DNA of 64,000 nt, from assembly GCA_009746045.1 (NCBI GenBank), contig RPFO01001122.1:1-64000 (forward strand), written 5' to 3'. Source of the DNA: Mesostigma viride (lineage: Eukaryota > Streptophyta > Mesostigmatophyceae > Mesostigmatales > Mesostigmataceae). A program made the translations under genes and the position numbers. The notes beneath the pieces are model-generated. The model was not told the origin of the DNA, searched no databases, and saw nothing but the letters and a program-made list of their open reading frames with translations. Of the stretch, positions 46,626-54,834 are shown in pieces (position 1 is the stretch's first letter; every line of letters begins with the position of its first letter).

Positions 46626-47524
46626 TCAGGACCTGAGACCGATCCTGCGCCTGGGCTGCGGGACGTTGTCCACGCACACCACCTCCGTCTCGGGAGAGGC
46701 GTCCGCACCCTTGCGCTTCCTCGCGCCGCCCTCCAGGGCAGCGAGCTCCCCCGTGGCCTTCTCGACGACGATGCACTTGGCGTTGTGGGCGCGGAAGATG
46801 GTGATCTCGCCCACGGACCGCACGCTGGCCACGTGGGCTATGGCGGTCAGGTGGGGGTTGAAGACGAAGTAGGGGAACTGCAGCCTGGCCACGTGCTCCT
46901 TGCGGCGGTCCTCGTGGAGGCACAGGGGGCAGTCGATGTCGTCGGGGCTCTCCTGCTCGACCAGCACGGTCATCATGCAGCCGTCGCAGACGCCGCCCAT
47001 GTGGAAGTGCGGGGCCGTGTCCATGTCCACCTTGGGAGAGTACACGTTCTCCAGTCTCTGGTCGCACAGGATGCACACCTCGATGCTGTCCATGCCCTCG
47101 TCCCCGTGCGCCTCGTGCTCCGCCTGCCAGATGGCCTCCTCGAACTTCCTGTCGCCCCTGCCGCACGGAGGGATGATGCGGACCTCCTTGGCGGTGTACT
47201 TCTTAACCGCCTTCTTGGCCAGCGCCTCGATGTCCAGCCTCTTCTTGAGGGTGTACTTGCGGACGGCCTCGTGGCACTGGTCGCAGACGTCCGCCTGCCT
47301 GACCATGGGGCCGCAGGTGTAGGCGGATATGAACCTGAGCTCGTTGCAACTCTCGCACCTGATGGTGGGGGGTGAGGATCCTTTCCAGGGTTCTGCTTCT
47401 TCCAGTCCTCCGCGAACTGCACGTTCGTCACGTTCTTGAAAAGCTTTTCCCCGGTCTCCGGGTTGTAGATGTAGTGAGCCTCCGGCAAACCCAGACAGGC
47501 GCCATGGAAATGTTCGGCGGGCAT
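46626..47524 (-). CDS. viral double zinc-binding (RING-like) protein (one homopolymer break)
   Basis: The start is ATG at 47524. The N-terminal part (YIYNPETGEKLFKNVTNVQF) leads into a run of Cys pairs. A C6 run at 47367-47372 breaks the frame there, and one added base restores it. Module 1 is CESCNELRF...VCDQCHEAV. Module 2 is CILCDQRLENVY...HFHMGGVCDGC...DCPLC, spaced like a RING or treble-clef zinc domain. The C-terminus carries a nuclear-localisation-like KRKGAD and Arg-rich end. RING-like viral proteins often act as ubiquitin ligases, but an E2-binding surface cannot be judged here. The longer in-frame extension to 47702 is not the natural start. Confidence 0.65.
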
Positions 47525-47729
47525 GATTTCTGATGCGAAAATGTACTGTAAATGTCACCTTTATGGAGCCTCGGGCTTTAGAATGGGCACTCGGGCGAAA
47601 AAGGAATGGCTTCCGGGGACTAGGAATGATGGGTGGTGGACTGGGATTTCGGATGGCTGGGCGCTGGTGGTTTGGTGTGTCTGGGGAGGGTTGGCAACAC
47701 ACTTATGATGGCACTTGGCCAGTGGATCT

Positions 47730-47995
47730 GTGATCTGTAGAGATCTTGGATCCGCCACATCATATGCCACATCAGAGATCTCGGATCTGCCACATCAGAG
47801 ATCTGCCACATCAGAGATCTCGGATCTGCCACATCAGAGATCTGGCACATCAGAGATCTCGGATCTGCCACTGCCACATCAGAGATCTCGGATCTGCCAC
47901 ATCAGAGATCTGCCACATCAGAGATCTCGGATCTGCCCCGTCACTTGCCACGTCACAGATCTCTGGTATGCCACGTCACAGATCTTGGATGCCCC
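47730..47995. repeat. tandem GATCT/CACATCAGA repeats between divergent viral genes
   Basis: CACATCAGAGATCT(C)GGATCTGC-type units of 14-23 bp occur about eight to ten times, with palindromic AGATCT cores. They sit between the minus gene starting at 47524 and the plus gene starting at 48082. Over the repeats the ORFs are artefacts. Confidence 0.85.
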
Positions 47996-48081
47996 ATGCA
48001 CACAGGCCTGGCCATATGGTGGACAAAGAGACCAGCAACTGTGAGAGAGCCATTTCGCCCGCAATCCGCCCGAAGTCGGCG

Positions 48082-48549
48082 ATGGAGAACACAAGCAGTT
48101 CTGATGGTGGGGGCAGCTCTGATGGCAGCGATTCTGACAAGGAAAACATGCCACCGTCGCAATGTGTTAAGGTGCTAGACCCCTCACATGAAGTGGGAAA
48201 TCGAGTTGTTCGATTGAACGAAGGGCCTCTCCCATCCAGGGTTTTTGTCCCAAGGGAGTTTGTGACCACTGTTCACTCCCAATTCGCGGACATGAGAGAC
48301 AAGATCGAGGGGGTGATCACAAAGCACAAGAAGGAAAGGGATGCCACCCGAAAGAGACACGAAAGGGCGAGGAACAAGCTTGCCAGCCAGGTCAATGACC
48401 TGAAGAGGGTCGTTTCGGAGAGGGACGACGCCTTGAAATTGATGGAGCTGGCCCTTACCAACCACAAGGCCAGCATCGACAATCTCAGGACCCAGCTGGC
48501 CGCCGCCAAGACGGATTTGGCAAACGCGAAGATAGCATCCAAGGGTTGA
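48082..48549 (+). CDS. viral coiled-coil protein
   Basis: I chose the ATG at 48082. A Ser/Asp/Gly-rich acidic N-terminus (SSSDGGGSSDGSDSDKENM) precedes a short conserved-looking middle (LPSRVFVPREFVTTVHSQF). A long coiled coil fills the rest (residues about 70-155: DKIEGVITKHKKERDATRK, LASQVNDLKRVVSERDDAL, IDNLRTQLAAAKTDLANAK). The protein is 155 residues. The family is unknown. It is likely a structural or scaffold partner; the acidic Ser-rich N-terminus could be phosphorylated. The upstream in-frame extension reads through the tandem repeats and is rejected. Confidence 0.65.
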   Translation: MENTSSSDGGGSSDGSDSDKENMPPSQCVKVLDPSHEVGNRVVRLNEGPLPSRVFVPREFVTTVHSQFADMRDKIEGVITKHKKERDATRKRHERARNKLASQVNDLKRVVSERDDALKLMELALTNHKASIDNLRTQLAAAKTDLANAKIASKG

Positions 48550-48612
48550 GAAACCAAATCCTACATTGGTAAACAATAAATAAACTTTGGTTTACTGTAA
48601 CGTCGATAAAGC
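48550..48612 (+). terminator. hairpin-capable AT-rich spacer
   Basis: AAACCAAA (48553-48560) and TTTGGTTT (about 48586-48593) can pair across a loop of about 25 nt, and AATAAATAAA lies in the loop. Hairpins at transcript ends are known in mimivirus-like giant viruses, so this may be a 3' processing site. The same AT-rich stretch probably carries the promoter of the next gene. Confidence 0.35.
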
Positions 48613-48804
48613 ATGTCCACATCTAGCATAGAGAACGTTGCTCCCGTACAGGAGGGCCTGGGCGATTTGAAAAGGACGGAGCATCTGGACCCCACCGCCC
48701 CCGTTGTGTTTGCCCCCCCATTGGTGTCCAGGCCGGAGCTGGTCGTCCCGGTCGTGTTTGCCGTTGTCGTGATCGCCCTTTTGGTGGCGACCATGAGCCA
48801 CTGA
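48613..48804 (+). CDS. small viral tail-anchored membrane protein
   Basis: 63 codons. The N-terminus is polar, and the C-terminus is a single hydrophobic helix (VVPVVFAVVVIALLVATM) ending in Ser-His. There is no signal peptide, so a tail-anchored topology is likely. It could be a virion inner-membrane or host-membrane protein. The family is not recognised. It ends 6 bp before the convergent gene at 48811. Confidence 0.55.
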   Translation: MSTSSIENVAPVQEGLGDLKRTEHLDPTAPVVFAPPLVSRPELVVPVVFAVVVIALLVATMSH

Positions 48805-48810
48805 CGCACC

Positions 48811-50025
48811 TCAGTGCCTGCGCGCGCGCCATCTGTTGATTCGCCTCTGACCGGCGTTGTGGCCCGGCGCAGGTGCAGGCGCAGGTGCAGGCGCGGGCGG
48901 CGGGGGTGGAGGAGGGGGTGGAGGAGCCGCGTTGATGGCGGCGGCGACGACCTGCACGGGGACCCCTGCGGCGCGCGCTGTAGACAGGAGGTCGTTGGAC
49001 GCGGCCACAAGATTCGCTCGGTTCCGTTGTCGGATAGCCGTCGCCCGCAGAGGGCCTATGCCGGCACCGAGCGGCTGGCGCACGACGCGCAGGGCATCCT
49101 GGAACCTGGCCAGTCGCGCGGAATACTCGACGTCGCGTGCTTCCGGGGGGATAACGGGAAGGACTTTCTTCGCCCGGTTGCCGTGCCCGCAGCAGGCGGA
49201 GGGCCCTGTGTAGGTGGGTGGTGGAGGTGCGCGCGGCGGCGGGGGCGGCGGGGGCGGCGGGGACGGTGGTTCAAGGGGGGCTAATATCGTATCTCCGAGG
49301 GCGGACACGTCGTTATATAGCTCTGTGTAATCTATGTCGTCGCTATCCATCCAGGTGTCTTGGAGGTTGTCCCTGGTGCCCCTTAACCTGTCAATGTCAC
49401 GTCTGCGGTGCAGTCGGACCTTCCAATCAGGGGCAGGTGTACCATCACGACTAAGAACCGGCCTCCTCGACTGCTCGACGGCATCTGTGTAAGCGTTCAA
49501 GTCCAGGTCGTACTCAAAGTCTCGAAAGCGGGCCGGTGTGCCTTTCGGTTCTTGTTTCGCTCTCATGCCGTGAGATCTAGCGCCCCTGTGAGATCGAGAC
49601 CTGGCACGCCCGATTCGCCTCTGTGCGGCGGTGTGTCCTGTAGGGGGTGCTGGTGGCGGGCGACTTACATCCCACATGTCGTTGGCAACGACACCGGGAC
49701 CAATACCGGCAGCGACGGCGGTAGCTATGAGGTTGTCTTCGGCGTCTTCTGTGCGCTCTTCGTTCCGCCGGCGGGTATTTCGTTGACGCGCAGGTCCACC
49801 AGTGACCGGGCGCCTCGACTCGTTAACGACATCTGCGTAATGGTTCAAGTCCATGCCGTACTCGATGTCCCCGAAGCGGGGTGGTACAAAACCGTTGGGG
49901 TTTTTCACAGCCCGCGTGCCGTGATAGACAAGGCCCCTGTTTCTGGTCGCGTGTTGGGTGCACTTGTGTGCCCGGCCGCCCCCCGCCGTCTGCACCTCGT
50001 CCCACTTTTTGTAATGACCGTGCAT
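48811..50025 (-). CDS. viral Pro-rich protein with three internal repeats
   Basis: 404 residues from ATG at 50025. Three copies of an approximately 60-residue module are visible: RFGDIEYGMDLNHYADVVNE (residues about 50-110), RFRDFEYDLDLNAYTDAVEQ (about 165-225) and EARDVEYSARLARFQDALRV (about 300-365). Each is followed by an Arg-Pro turn and an Arg/Asn-rich helix. Between and after them are basic linkers and poly-Pro or Pro-Ala runs ([19 protein letters not shown]). The family is unknown. Repeated modules on proline linkers suggest a virion or scaffolding protein binding several partners. The very basic composition also allows DNA packaging. Confidence 0.65.
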   Translation of the reverse strand: MHGHYKKWDEVQTAGGGRAHKCTQHATRNRGLVYHGTRAVKNPNGFVPPRFGDIEYGMDLNHYADVVNESRRPVTGGPARQRNTRRRNEERTEDAEDNLIATAVAAGIGPGVVANDMWDVSRPPPAPPTGHTAAQRRIGRARSRSHRGARSHGMRAKQEPKGTPARFRDFEYDLDLNAYTDAVEQSRRPVLSRDGTPAPDWKVRLHRRRDIDRLRGTRDNLQDTWMDSDDIDYTELYNDVSALGDTILAPLEPPSPPPPPPPPPRAPPPPTYTGPSACCGHGNRAKKVLPVIPPEARDVEYSARLARFQDALRVVRQPLGAGIGPLRATAIRQRNRANLVAASNDLLSTARAAGVPVQVVAAAINAAPPPPPPPPPPAPAPAPAPAPGHNAGQRRINRWRARRH

Positions 50026-50070
50026 TGGTATGAACCCATTAAGATTAGTACATTAACGTTATATAATTTA
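50026..50070 (-). promoter_or_regulatory. AT-rich promoter of the triple-repeat gene
   Basis: Upstream of the 50025 start the minus strand reads TTAATAAATTATATAACGTT in otherwise GC-rich DNA. It also separates the gene from the 3' end of the next minus-strand gene (50071). Confidence 0.45.
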
Positions 50071-50958
50071 TTAAGACGCTTTTATCCTCTTGTCCCTGTT
50101 CCACGCCTGGTTCTCAAGCATTAGTCGTTTGTTGTTTGCCGCAAACTCGGGGCCGCGGTACTCGCGAGCCTCCTTGTAGTGACCCAGCTTTTCTAGCCCA
50201 GGTGCCAGCATATCCACTATGGAGAGGGCCGACTTCTCGGGGTCGCCCCCCTTAGACACCATGGCCTTGTGCTGCTCGTGGAAGAATATCGACAGACCGC
50301 ACATCCCGTCCGTGAAGGTGTCGCGAGTGGCCTGGCTCTTCTTCGTGAGCCCCTGGTCCTTGCGGTAGTCTGCCGTTTGATCGTAGCCCGTCGCCAGCTT
50401 GTTGGAACTGTTGTTGACGGCGGCGTACACTCGAGCGGGCACCGGCTTGGCGCTGCTCTCCTTGATGGCGCGCATGTCCAGCTTTGTCTTCTCGCAGCTC
50501 TTGATGCGAGGGGCCTCCAGCACTTGCTGGCGAGGGAGAGGCACGAACTCCTCGCCGGTCCTGTCGCGGTACCGGTCGTGCAGGTCCTGGATGAGCGCCG
50601 GGTCGGCGTCGAGGTACCTCTCCAACAGCACGGCCATAGAGTGGCGGAAGGCGGCGGCCTTCTTGCATGGCAGTATCTGAATTATCCTGATGGCACCTCG
50701 TCGGTCCGTGACTGGGGTCTCTCGCTGACCGGCACCGGGAAACTTGAAGTTGTCCAAATGCTGGACAACCTCATCCTCCTTCCAATCCTTTGCCAAATCG
50801 CCGAATACCTGCCTGGGGTTCTTCATGCCCGTTGACGAGATGAGGTCAAACACGGATATCTTGCCATCTGGCGTCACTCTGATCTTGCCAGCAAAGGGGT
50901 CCTCCCCCGGCACGCCGCGCGAAGGCTGCAGATACCTCACAAGTGTTTGGGACGCCAT
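50071..50958 (-). CDS. viral BRO/KilA-N-type protein (tentative)
   Basis: 295 residues. Residues about 25-150 (VTPDGKISVFDLISSTGMKN, ETPVTDRRGAIRIIQILPCK, FRHSMAVLLERYLDADP) look like the BRO-N/KilA-N-like DNA-binding modules of NCLDVs and their algal and oomycete relatives. The remembered cue is the TPVTD...I..LP...A..FR pattern. The C-terminal half (DMRAIKESSAKPVPARVYAA, DQGLTKKSQATRDTFTDGMC, YRGPEFAANNKRLMLENQAW) is a separate conserved block. A diverged, broken second copy of it lies at 54308-54797. BRO-like proteins are thought to bind DNA and influence replication or transcription. Exact family uncertain. Confidence 0.6.
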   Translation of the reverse strand: MASQTLVRYLQPSRGVPGEDPFAGKIRVTPDGKISVFDLISSTGMKNPRQVFGDLAKDWKEDEVVQHLDNFKFPGAGQRETPVTDRRGAIRIIQILPCKKAAAFRHSMAVLLERYLDADPALIQDLHDRYRDRTGEEFVPLPRQQVLEAPRIKSCEKTKLDMRAIKESSAKPVPARVYAAVNNSSNKLATGYDQTADYRKDQGLTKKSQATRDTFTDGMCGLSIFFHEQHKAMVSKGGDPEKSALSIVDMLAPGLEKLGHYKEAREYRGPEFAANNKRLMLENQAWNRDKRIKAS

Positions 50959-51094
50959 GGCCGTTTACTTGTGTCGGAGAAATGTTATCCGCTGAGATAA
51001 GCGCGCCATGCTACCAGGTAATCACTGCAAATGATCCATCCGGCTTAGTAAACATATATTTGCGAAATATAAAAACACACGCGTGTATTATAAC

Positions 51095-51511
51095 ATGGCG
51101 GCAAAGAAAACGCGCACCCCCCGACGCGCTCGTACGGTGCACCGCGCACACCGCTCCCGAGCCGCTGCGGTGCTGACGCCGGCCATGGAGCATAATTACC
51201 GCGCCGCATCGGGGATGCTGTCGTATCGTTTCGGCGGGGCGTTGGAGGCATTGTCGAAGGCGAAGGTGTCGGCGAAGGGCGATGTCCCCCCTGATCAGTA
51301 CAGGAGAGATCTCCGGGAGGCCAATGCGGTGGAGCGGAACCTGCGGCGGTCGTGGCTCGTGTCTATGGATAAACTGCGCCGACTGAGAGAACAAGGCGCG
51401 GGCATCCTTTATAGAGGGCCGGACGCCATCGTCGATTGGGTCATGAGAGCCGCCAAGACCGTTGTCATGCCTGGTAGGCGGGGACTCGCGGGTAAGCGTA
51501 AACGTTTTTGA
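51095..51511 (+). CDS. viral small basic protein, unknown
   Basis: The start is ATG at 51095, just after an AT-rich segment (AAATATAAAAACAC and TATTATAAC). It has 138 residues, very Arg/Lys-rich at both ends (KKTRTPRRARTVHRAHRS; RRGLAGKRKRF). The helical middle (LSYRFGGALEALSKAKV, DLREANAVERNLRRSW) gives an overall basic helical protein. This composition suits a DNA-binding or packaging protein, but I recognise no family. Confidence 0.55.
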   Translation: MAAKKTRTPRRARTVHRAHRSRAAAVLTPAMEHNYRAASGMLSYRFGGALEALSKAKVSAKGDVPPDQYRRDLREANAVERNLRRSWLVSMDKLRRLREQGAGILYRGPDAIVDWVMRAAKTVVMPGRRGLAGKRKRF

Positions 51512-51546
51512 TTAAAAAATATCGGTTAGTTGTATACGCAATACGG

Positions 51547-51846
51547 ATGCCTGTCGGGAGCAAAGCTGACGTCATGAATGGCAGGGCGACCAGGACGAGC
51601 GGAGGGCTTACGAGCGGCGACCTGGTGCGGAGGAAGGACGGCCGGGTCGTTTCGAAGGCCAAGAGCGAGATAGGGGCGCAGAACCCGTGGGCCAAGTTCG
51701 TGAAGAAGGTGCACGCGGAGACCGGTGGCTCGCTGAGTGACGCGATGGTGGAGGCTAAGAGACAGTTGGACGGTTTGATGAGGGAGCGCGGCCTCGCGAA
51801 CACCGCCGAGAACCGCCGCGAGGTCCTGTCCGGCCTCTCGCGTTAA
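51547..51846 (+). CDS. viral small HMG/YABBY-like DNA-binding protein (tentative)
   Basis: I chose ATG at 51547; the upstream frame has an AT-rich promoter-like stretch. 99 residues. LVRRKDGRVVSKAKSEIGAQ followed by NPWAKFVKKVHAETGGSLSD and AMVEAKRQ resembles the NPWxxxVxK...ALxxAK motif of small HMG/YABBY-like proteins found in many NCLDVs. Those families are inferred to bind or bend DNA. The match rests on the motif alone. Confidence 0.55.
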   Translation: MPVGSKADVMNGRATRTSGGLTSGDLVRRKDGRVVSKAKSEIGAQNPWAKFVKKVHAETGGSLSDAMVEAKRQLDGLMRERGLANTAENRREVLSGLSR

Positions 51847-51922
51847 CCCGGCTCTTTCCCCGTCGCGGCTGTCCGGCCTCGGTCACAAAAAAAAAACGGA
51901 GGTAGGTTCTATATCACTCGCG

Positions 51923-52303
51923 ATGGGTATGTTTATGTACGATTTTAAGAACCTCTTCAAGGTCGGCCTGCTGATCGGTTTGGCGCACGTGATCGCCACC
52001 TGGGTGCGGGTTAAGCGGGAGAAGTTTCGCCTGAAGGCAAACATCCGGTCGACCGTGTCCATCTCGTGGATTCTGGGTCTCAGCGGGCTCGCCTACGTGC
52101 TGTACAGGAACTTCCGCGACAAGGCCTACGCCTACGACACGCTGCCGTGGAAGATCTGGAAGGGTTTCTGGACATCCGGGGGTGCCAGTTTGTCCTATTC
52201 CATGCTCATGACGGGCGGGTCGGCTCACTTCTCTAGCCGACCGGTTGCCGAGGTGGTGGAGGCGACGGTGTCGGAGGCGACGGCCCCGACCACGGCCGCG
52301 TAA
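51923..52303 (+). CDS. viral membrane protein
   Basis: 126 residues. The first membrane helix is near residues 9-27 (NLFKVGLLIGLAHVIATWV) and a second near 47-62 (SISWILGLSGLAYVLY). A polar loop and a weaker third hydrophobic segment (GASLSYSMLMTGG) follow. The C-terminal tail is Val/Glu/Thr-rich. It is likely a viral membrane or virion protein. It follows the small DNA-binding ORF by about 75 bp in the same direction. No known family. Confidence 0.55.
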   Translation: MGMFMYDFKNLFKVGLLIGLAHVIATWVRVKREKFRLKANIRSTVSISWILGLSGLAYVLYRNFRDKAYAYDTLPWKIWKGFWTSGGASLSYSMLMTGGSAHFSSRPVAEVVEATVSEATAPTTAA

Positions 52304-52452
52304 CTTTGAGACCGGAGCGGGTGGCGCCTAGATCTCCGCCCCCTCGACCTGGGTCTGGGCCGCGGTCTCGGCCTCGGCACGGGCACAGGGATGGGGATGG
52401 GGATGGGGATGGGGGGGGACGGGGATGGGGACGAAACGGGCGGCTGTCATCG
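52304..52452. repeat. G-rich GGGGAT repeats in a viral spacer
   Basis: About five GGGGAT units (52388-52432) and GGTCTGGGCCGCGGTCTCGG-type sequence lie between convergent genes. The C-rich ORF over it is an artefact. Possible G-quadruplex. Confidence 0.7.
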
Positions 52453-53048
52453 TTAGAGACAGTCGTCATTTATGTCACGCCCGAGGCGCACAGACTCGCT
52501 CCATGACTTGTGGGATGGCAGATTCTTGTTCTCCCCGTTGTAAGTTCCTATGAGCTCGTAGACGGTGAAGTCCTTGCAATAGTCGTGAATGAGGCGACGG
52601 TACGCGGGAGGGAACGAGTACGGCCCTATCTGCAGTTGGTCGAGGGGCGGAACGGACTTGTAGAACTCGGGATCCTTGTACGGCCTTTCCAGGTGAGCCC
52701 GTATCACGCGCACTTCAGGGCGGCGGATGTCGATGTATGAATCCCAACGCCTCCAAGTAAGGGGACTCGCGCCACTGGCGCACTTCGGTCCGCGGTAGAA
52801 CTCGACGCTGAATGGCACCTTTTGTGGAAAAGCATGTCAATTATGCGGTTCATGTGACAGTCTTCCAACGTTTCGTCATACGCATTGAAAACGAGGCAGT
52901 AGCGCCCCAACTTGTCTATGAACCCTTGCGTCCCCTTTTCAAAATCGTTGTGAAGAGAGCCGCTCAGGTTGAGCCAGAACCCCTCCGCCGTGCCCGCTTC
53001 GGTCTCTGAAGGCATGAGGCGCTCTAGGGACACGACTGGATACGACAT
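52453..53048 (-). CDS. viral unknown protein, one frame break
   Basis: The start is ATG at 53048 (upstream Met is a TTG). The first frame (MSYPVVSLERLMPS, ...FIDKLGRYCLVFNAYDETLE, NRIIDMLFHK) runs to about 52815. The second frame (FSVEFYRGPKCASG, ...RRWDSYIDIRRPEVRVIRAH, FTVYELIGTYNGENKNLPS) continues to 52453. A -1 shift, or one missing A in the AAAA run at 52819-52822, joins them into about 198 residues. Unlike the other breaks in this segment it is not at a G/C homopolymer. No canonical slippery heptamer is present, so a sequencing deletion is still most likely. No domain is recognised. Confidence 0.5.
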
Positions 53049-53320
53049 GCTCAAGTGAATGATTATATATTTTATTATTATAACCGAGGCGCGCGGGTGC
53101 TGGGTTAGCCTATTGACGCATTATAGATTCGACCGCGCGGTATATTCGAGCCACTTGCCGCCGGGCGTGATCAGGCGGTCGCCAATAAATACCAGGAGTC
53201 TACTATAGAATAGTACACTTCCGACTATAAATACCGGGACTGGCGACCGAGCGGCGGCCTCTCACCACACGGGCGGTGTGGGTACATCCGCGCGCGGATT
53301 GTCTGGACGTACCAGTAGGA
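53049..53320. promoter_or_regulatory. divergent promoter region of two viral genes
   Basis: An AT-rich core (GATTATATATTTTATTATTA, 53061-53080) lies just upstream of the minus-strand start at 53048. A second AT-rich stretch (AATAAATACC and CTATAAATACC, 53181-53238) lies 80-140 bp upstream of the plus-strand start at 53321. The rest is GC-rich. TATA-like blocks of this kind usually mark early or late viral promoters. Confidence 0.5.
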
Positions 53321-54247
53321 ATGAAGACGTTTCGCGTGGCCGCGGGCGTCAAGGACGTCCGTCTCAGCGTCCGGGCAGCGTCCGCCATCCCCACCAACTA
53401 CTACGGCAAAACCAAGCGCGATACGCTGAGGAGGATAGCGCTCATGCAGGGGCTGCGTCCGTTCCGGGACGCCACACGCCGGGAGTTGGAGTGCGCGGTG
53501 TATTGCAACCAGCAGGCCATCCGCATCCAGCGGTGGGTGAGGCGGACGGTGCTGCCCTACGCCCGCGCCAAGAGGACGATCGCCGCCCACCTGTCAATGA
53601 GGGTGTCCAACAAAGAGGACCCCATCACGATGGAGGATTTGCCGTCAAAGGAGAGGGTGTTCAAGTTCGTGCGCCCCACGCGGCAGGTAGTGGGGTTCGA
53701 CGCGGTGCGGCTGGCGGAGTACATCATCGCGTCCGGGCGGTTCGAGGACCCGCAGACCCGGTTCCCGTTCTCGCCGGGGGACCTGTGGAGGCTGGACAGG
53801 CAGGTGCGGAGGCTGGGGTTCCAGCGCCACTCCACGCTGTACATCTACCATCACCCGGAAGTGGTGAAGGCCATGCGCGACCACGAGTCGCTGCTGGTGG
53901 GACTGGACAGGATCTCCACGGACCTGGTCGCGAGCATGGTGGACATCGCGGGAGGGGAGGCGGCCGACGCGGAGACGCTCTCCATCGTGGCGACGGATTA
54001 CGTCCCGCAGTGGAGGACGTACGTTCGCCAGTTGCGCGTGCTGGACGTCCACGCCGGCACCACCACCGCGGACACCTGCATCCGGATGGTGCGGGCCGAG
54101 TCCGGCAGCGACAAGTCCCCCGACCCGGCGCGGAAACAGCGGCTCGCGTGGTTGGAGGCGTTCATGACGTACTACATGCTGATCGACAACGGCGTGCCCC
54201 CTGGGTTCGCCCCCGCGCACCCCGGCGAAATGATGGCGGTGGATTGA
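53321..54247 (+). CDS. viral RING/U-box-like protein (tentative)
   Basis: I chose the ATG at 53321. 308 residues. Around residues 100-165 the sequence reads NKEDPITMEDLPS, ERVFKFVRPT, GFDAVRLAEYIIASGRFEDP and QTRFPFS. This matches the U-box/SPL-RING-like pattern DPIT.E......F......F....L..Y...SG.F.DP.TR found in several NCLDV proteins. U-box-like folds lack the zinc-binding Cys and fit the near absence of Cys here. The N-terminal helical region and the C-terminal Asp/Arg-rich helices are unassigned. A ubiquitin-ligase role is possible but inferred. Confidence 0.55.
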   Translation: MKTFRVAAGVKDVRLSVRAASAIPTNYYGKTKRDTLRRIALMQGLRPFRDATRRELECAVYCNQQAIRIQRWVRRTVLPYARAKRTIAAHLSMRVSNKEDPITMEDLPSKERVFKFVRPTRQVVGFDAVRLAEYIIASGRFEDPQTRFPFSPGDLWRLDRQVRRLGFQRHSTLYIYHHPEVVKAMRDHESLLVGLDRISTDLVASMVDIAGGEAADAETLSIVATDYVPQWRTYVRQLRVLDVHAGTTTADTCIRMVRAESGSDKSPDPARKQRLAWLEAFMTYYMLIDNGVPPGFAPAHPGEMMAVD

Positions 54248-54797
54248 ATGTTGTATTAGCACAACAGTATGCACAAGGAGGTGTAATCAACACTTCAAAT
54301 TCGTCAAAAAGGCGCGCTCACACCACGACAAATTTGTCTGATAACAGTATCCAAGCCGACCCACCTCGCATTCAGAGCTGCGAGATGAGCAAGGCGGATA
54401 TGCGTGCTATCAAGGAAAGCAGTGTCAAAACGGTTCCCTCTACTAAAGTGTACGCTGTGGTTAACAACATTGCAAACAGGTTGGTCACAGGGTACAAGCA
54501 GACAGCTGACTACAGAGGGGACCAGGGACTTACTAAGAAAAGCCAGGCCACACACATTTGATGACGGCATGTGCTCCTTGTCAAGTTTATTCCATTTTAG
54601 ACACAGCAAGATGGTGAAGATCCAGAGAAAGCAGCCATAAATTTGATGGACGCGTTCACTCTGGCTCTTGAGAAGACTGGTCACTATGAGGAGGCTCGCA
54701 AGTACCGCGGCCCCGAGTTTGCAGCGAACAACAAGCGCCTGATGCTAGAGAACCAGGCATGGAACAGAGAGAAGAGGATAAAAGCATGCGCTTGATA
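54248..54797 (+). pseudogene. broken second copy of the BRO-type protein C-terminus, AT-richer
   Basis: The frame 54308-54561 reads IQSCEMSKADMRAIKESSVK, YAVVNNIANRLVTGYKQTAD and DQGLTKKSQAT, which match residues of the protein at 50071-50958. After an out-of-frame break near 54560, the same protein continues (FDDGMCSLSS; then GHYEEARKYRGPEFAANNKR and LMLENQAWN up to about 54797) with a second break near 54620. Codon choice is much AT-richer than the GC-rich paralogue. No start codon with an N-terminal BRO-like module is present. It is likely a fragment of a homologous gene from another viral lineage. Confidence 0.7.
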
Positions 54798-54834
54798 ATT
54801 TGACAAAACAATCTTGGTAAGAGTTGGCGTGGCG

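Noticed and set aside
47525-47702. Longer start for the double zinc protein
   Set aside because: The extension is in the wrong frame for the N-terminal part beginning at 47524 and exists only because of the C6 frame break.
47746-48081. N-terminal extension of the coiled-coil protein
   Set aside because: It reads through the GATCT tandem repeats; the ATG at 48082 gives a sensible protein.
53278-54561. 427-codon plus-strand ORF overlapping the RING/U-box-like gene
   Set aside because: A Gly/Arg-rich shadow frame of the GC-rich gene at 53321-54247. Only its last part (54308-54561) is meaningful, as the broken BRO-type copy.
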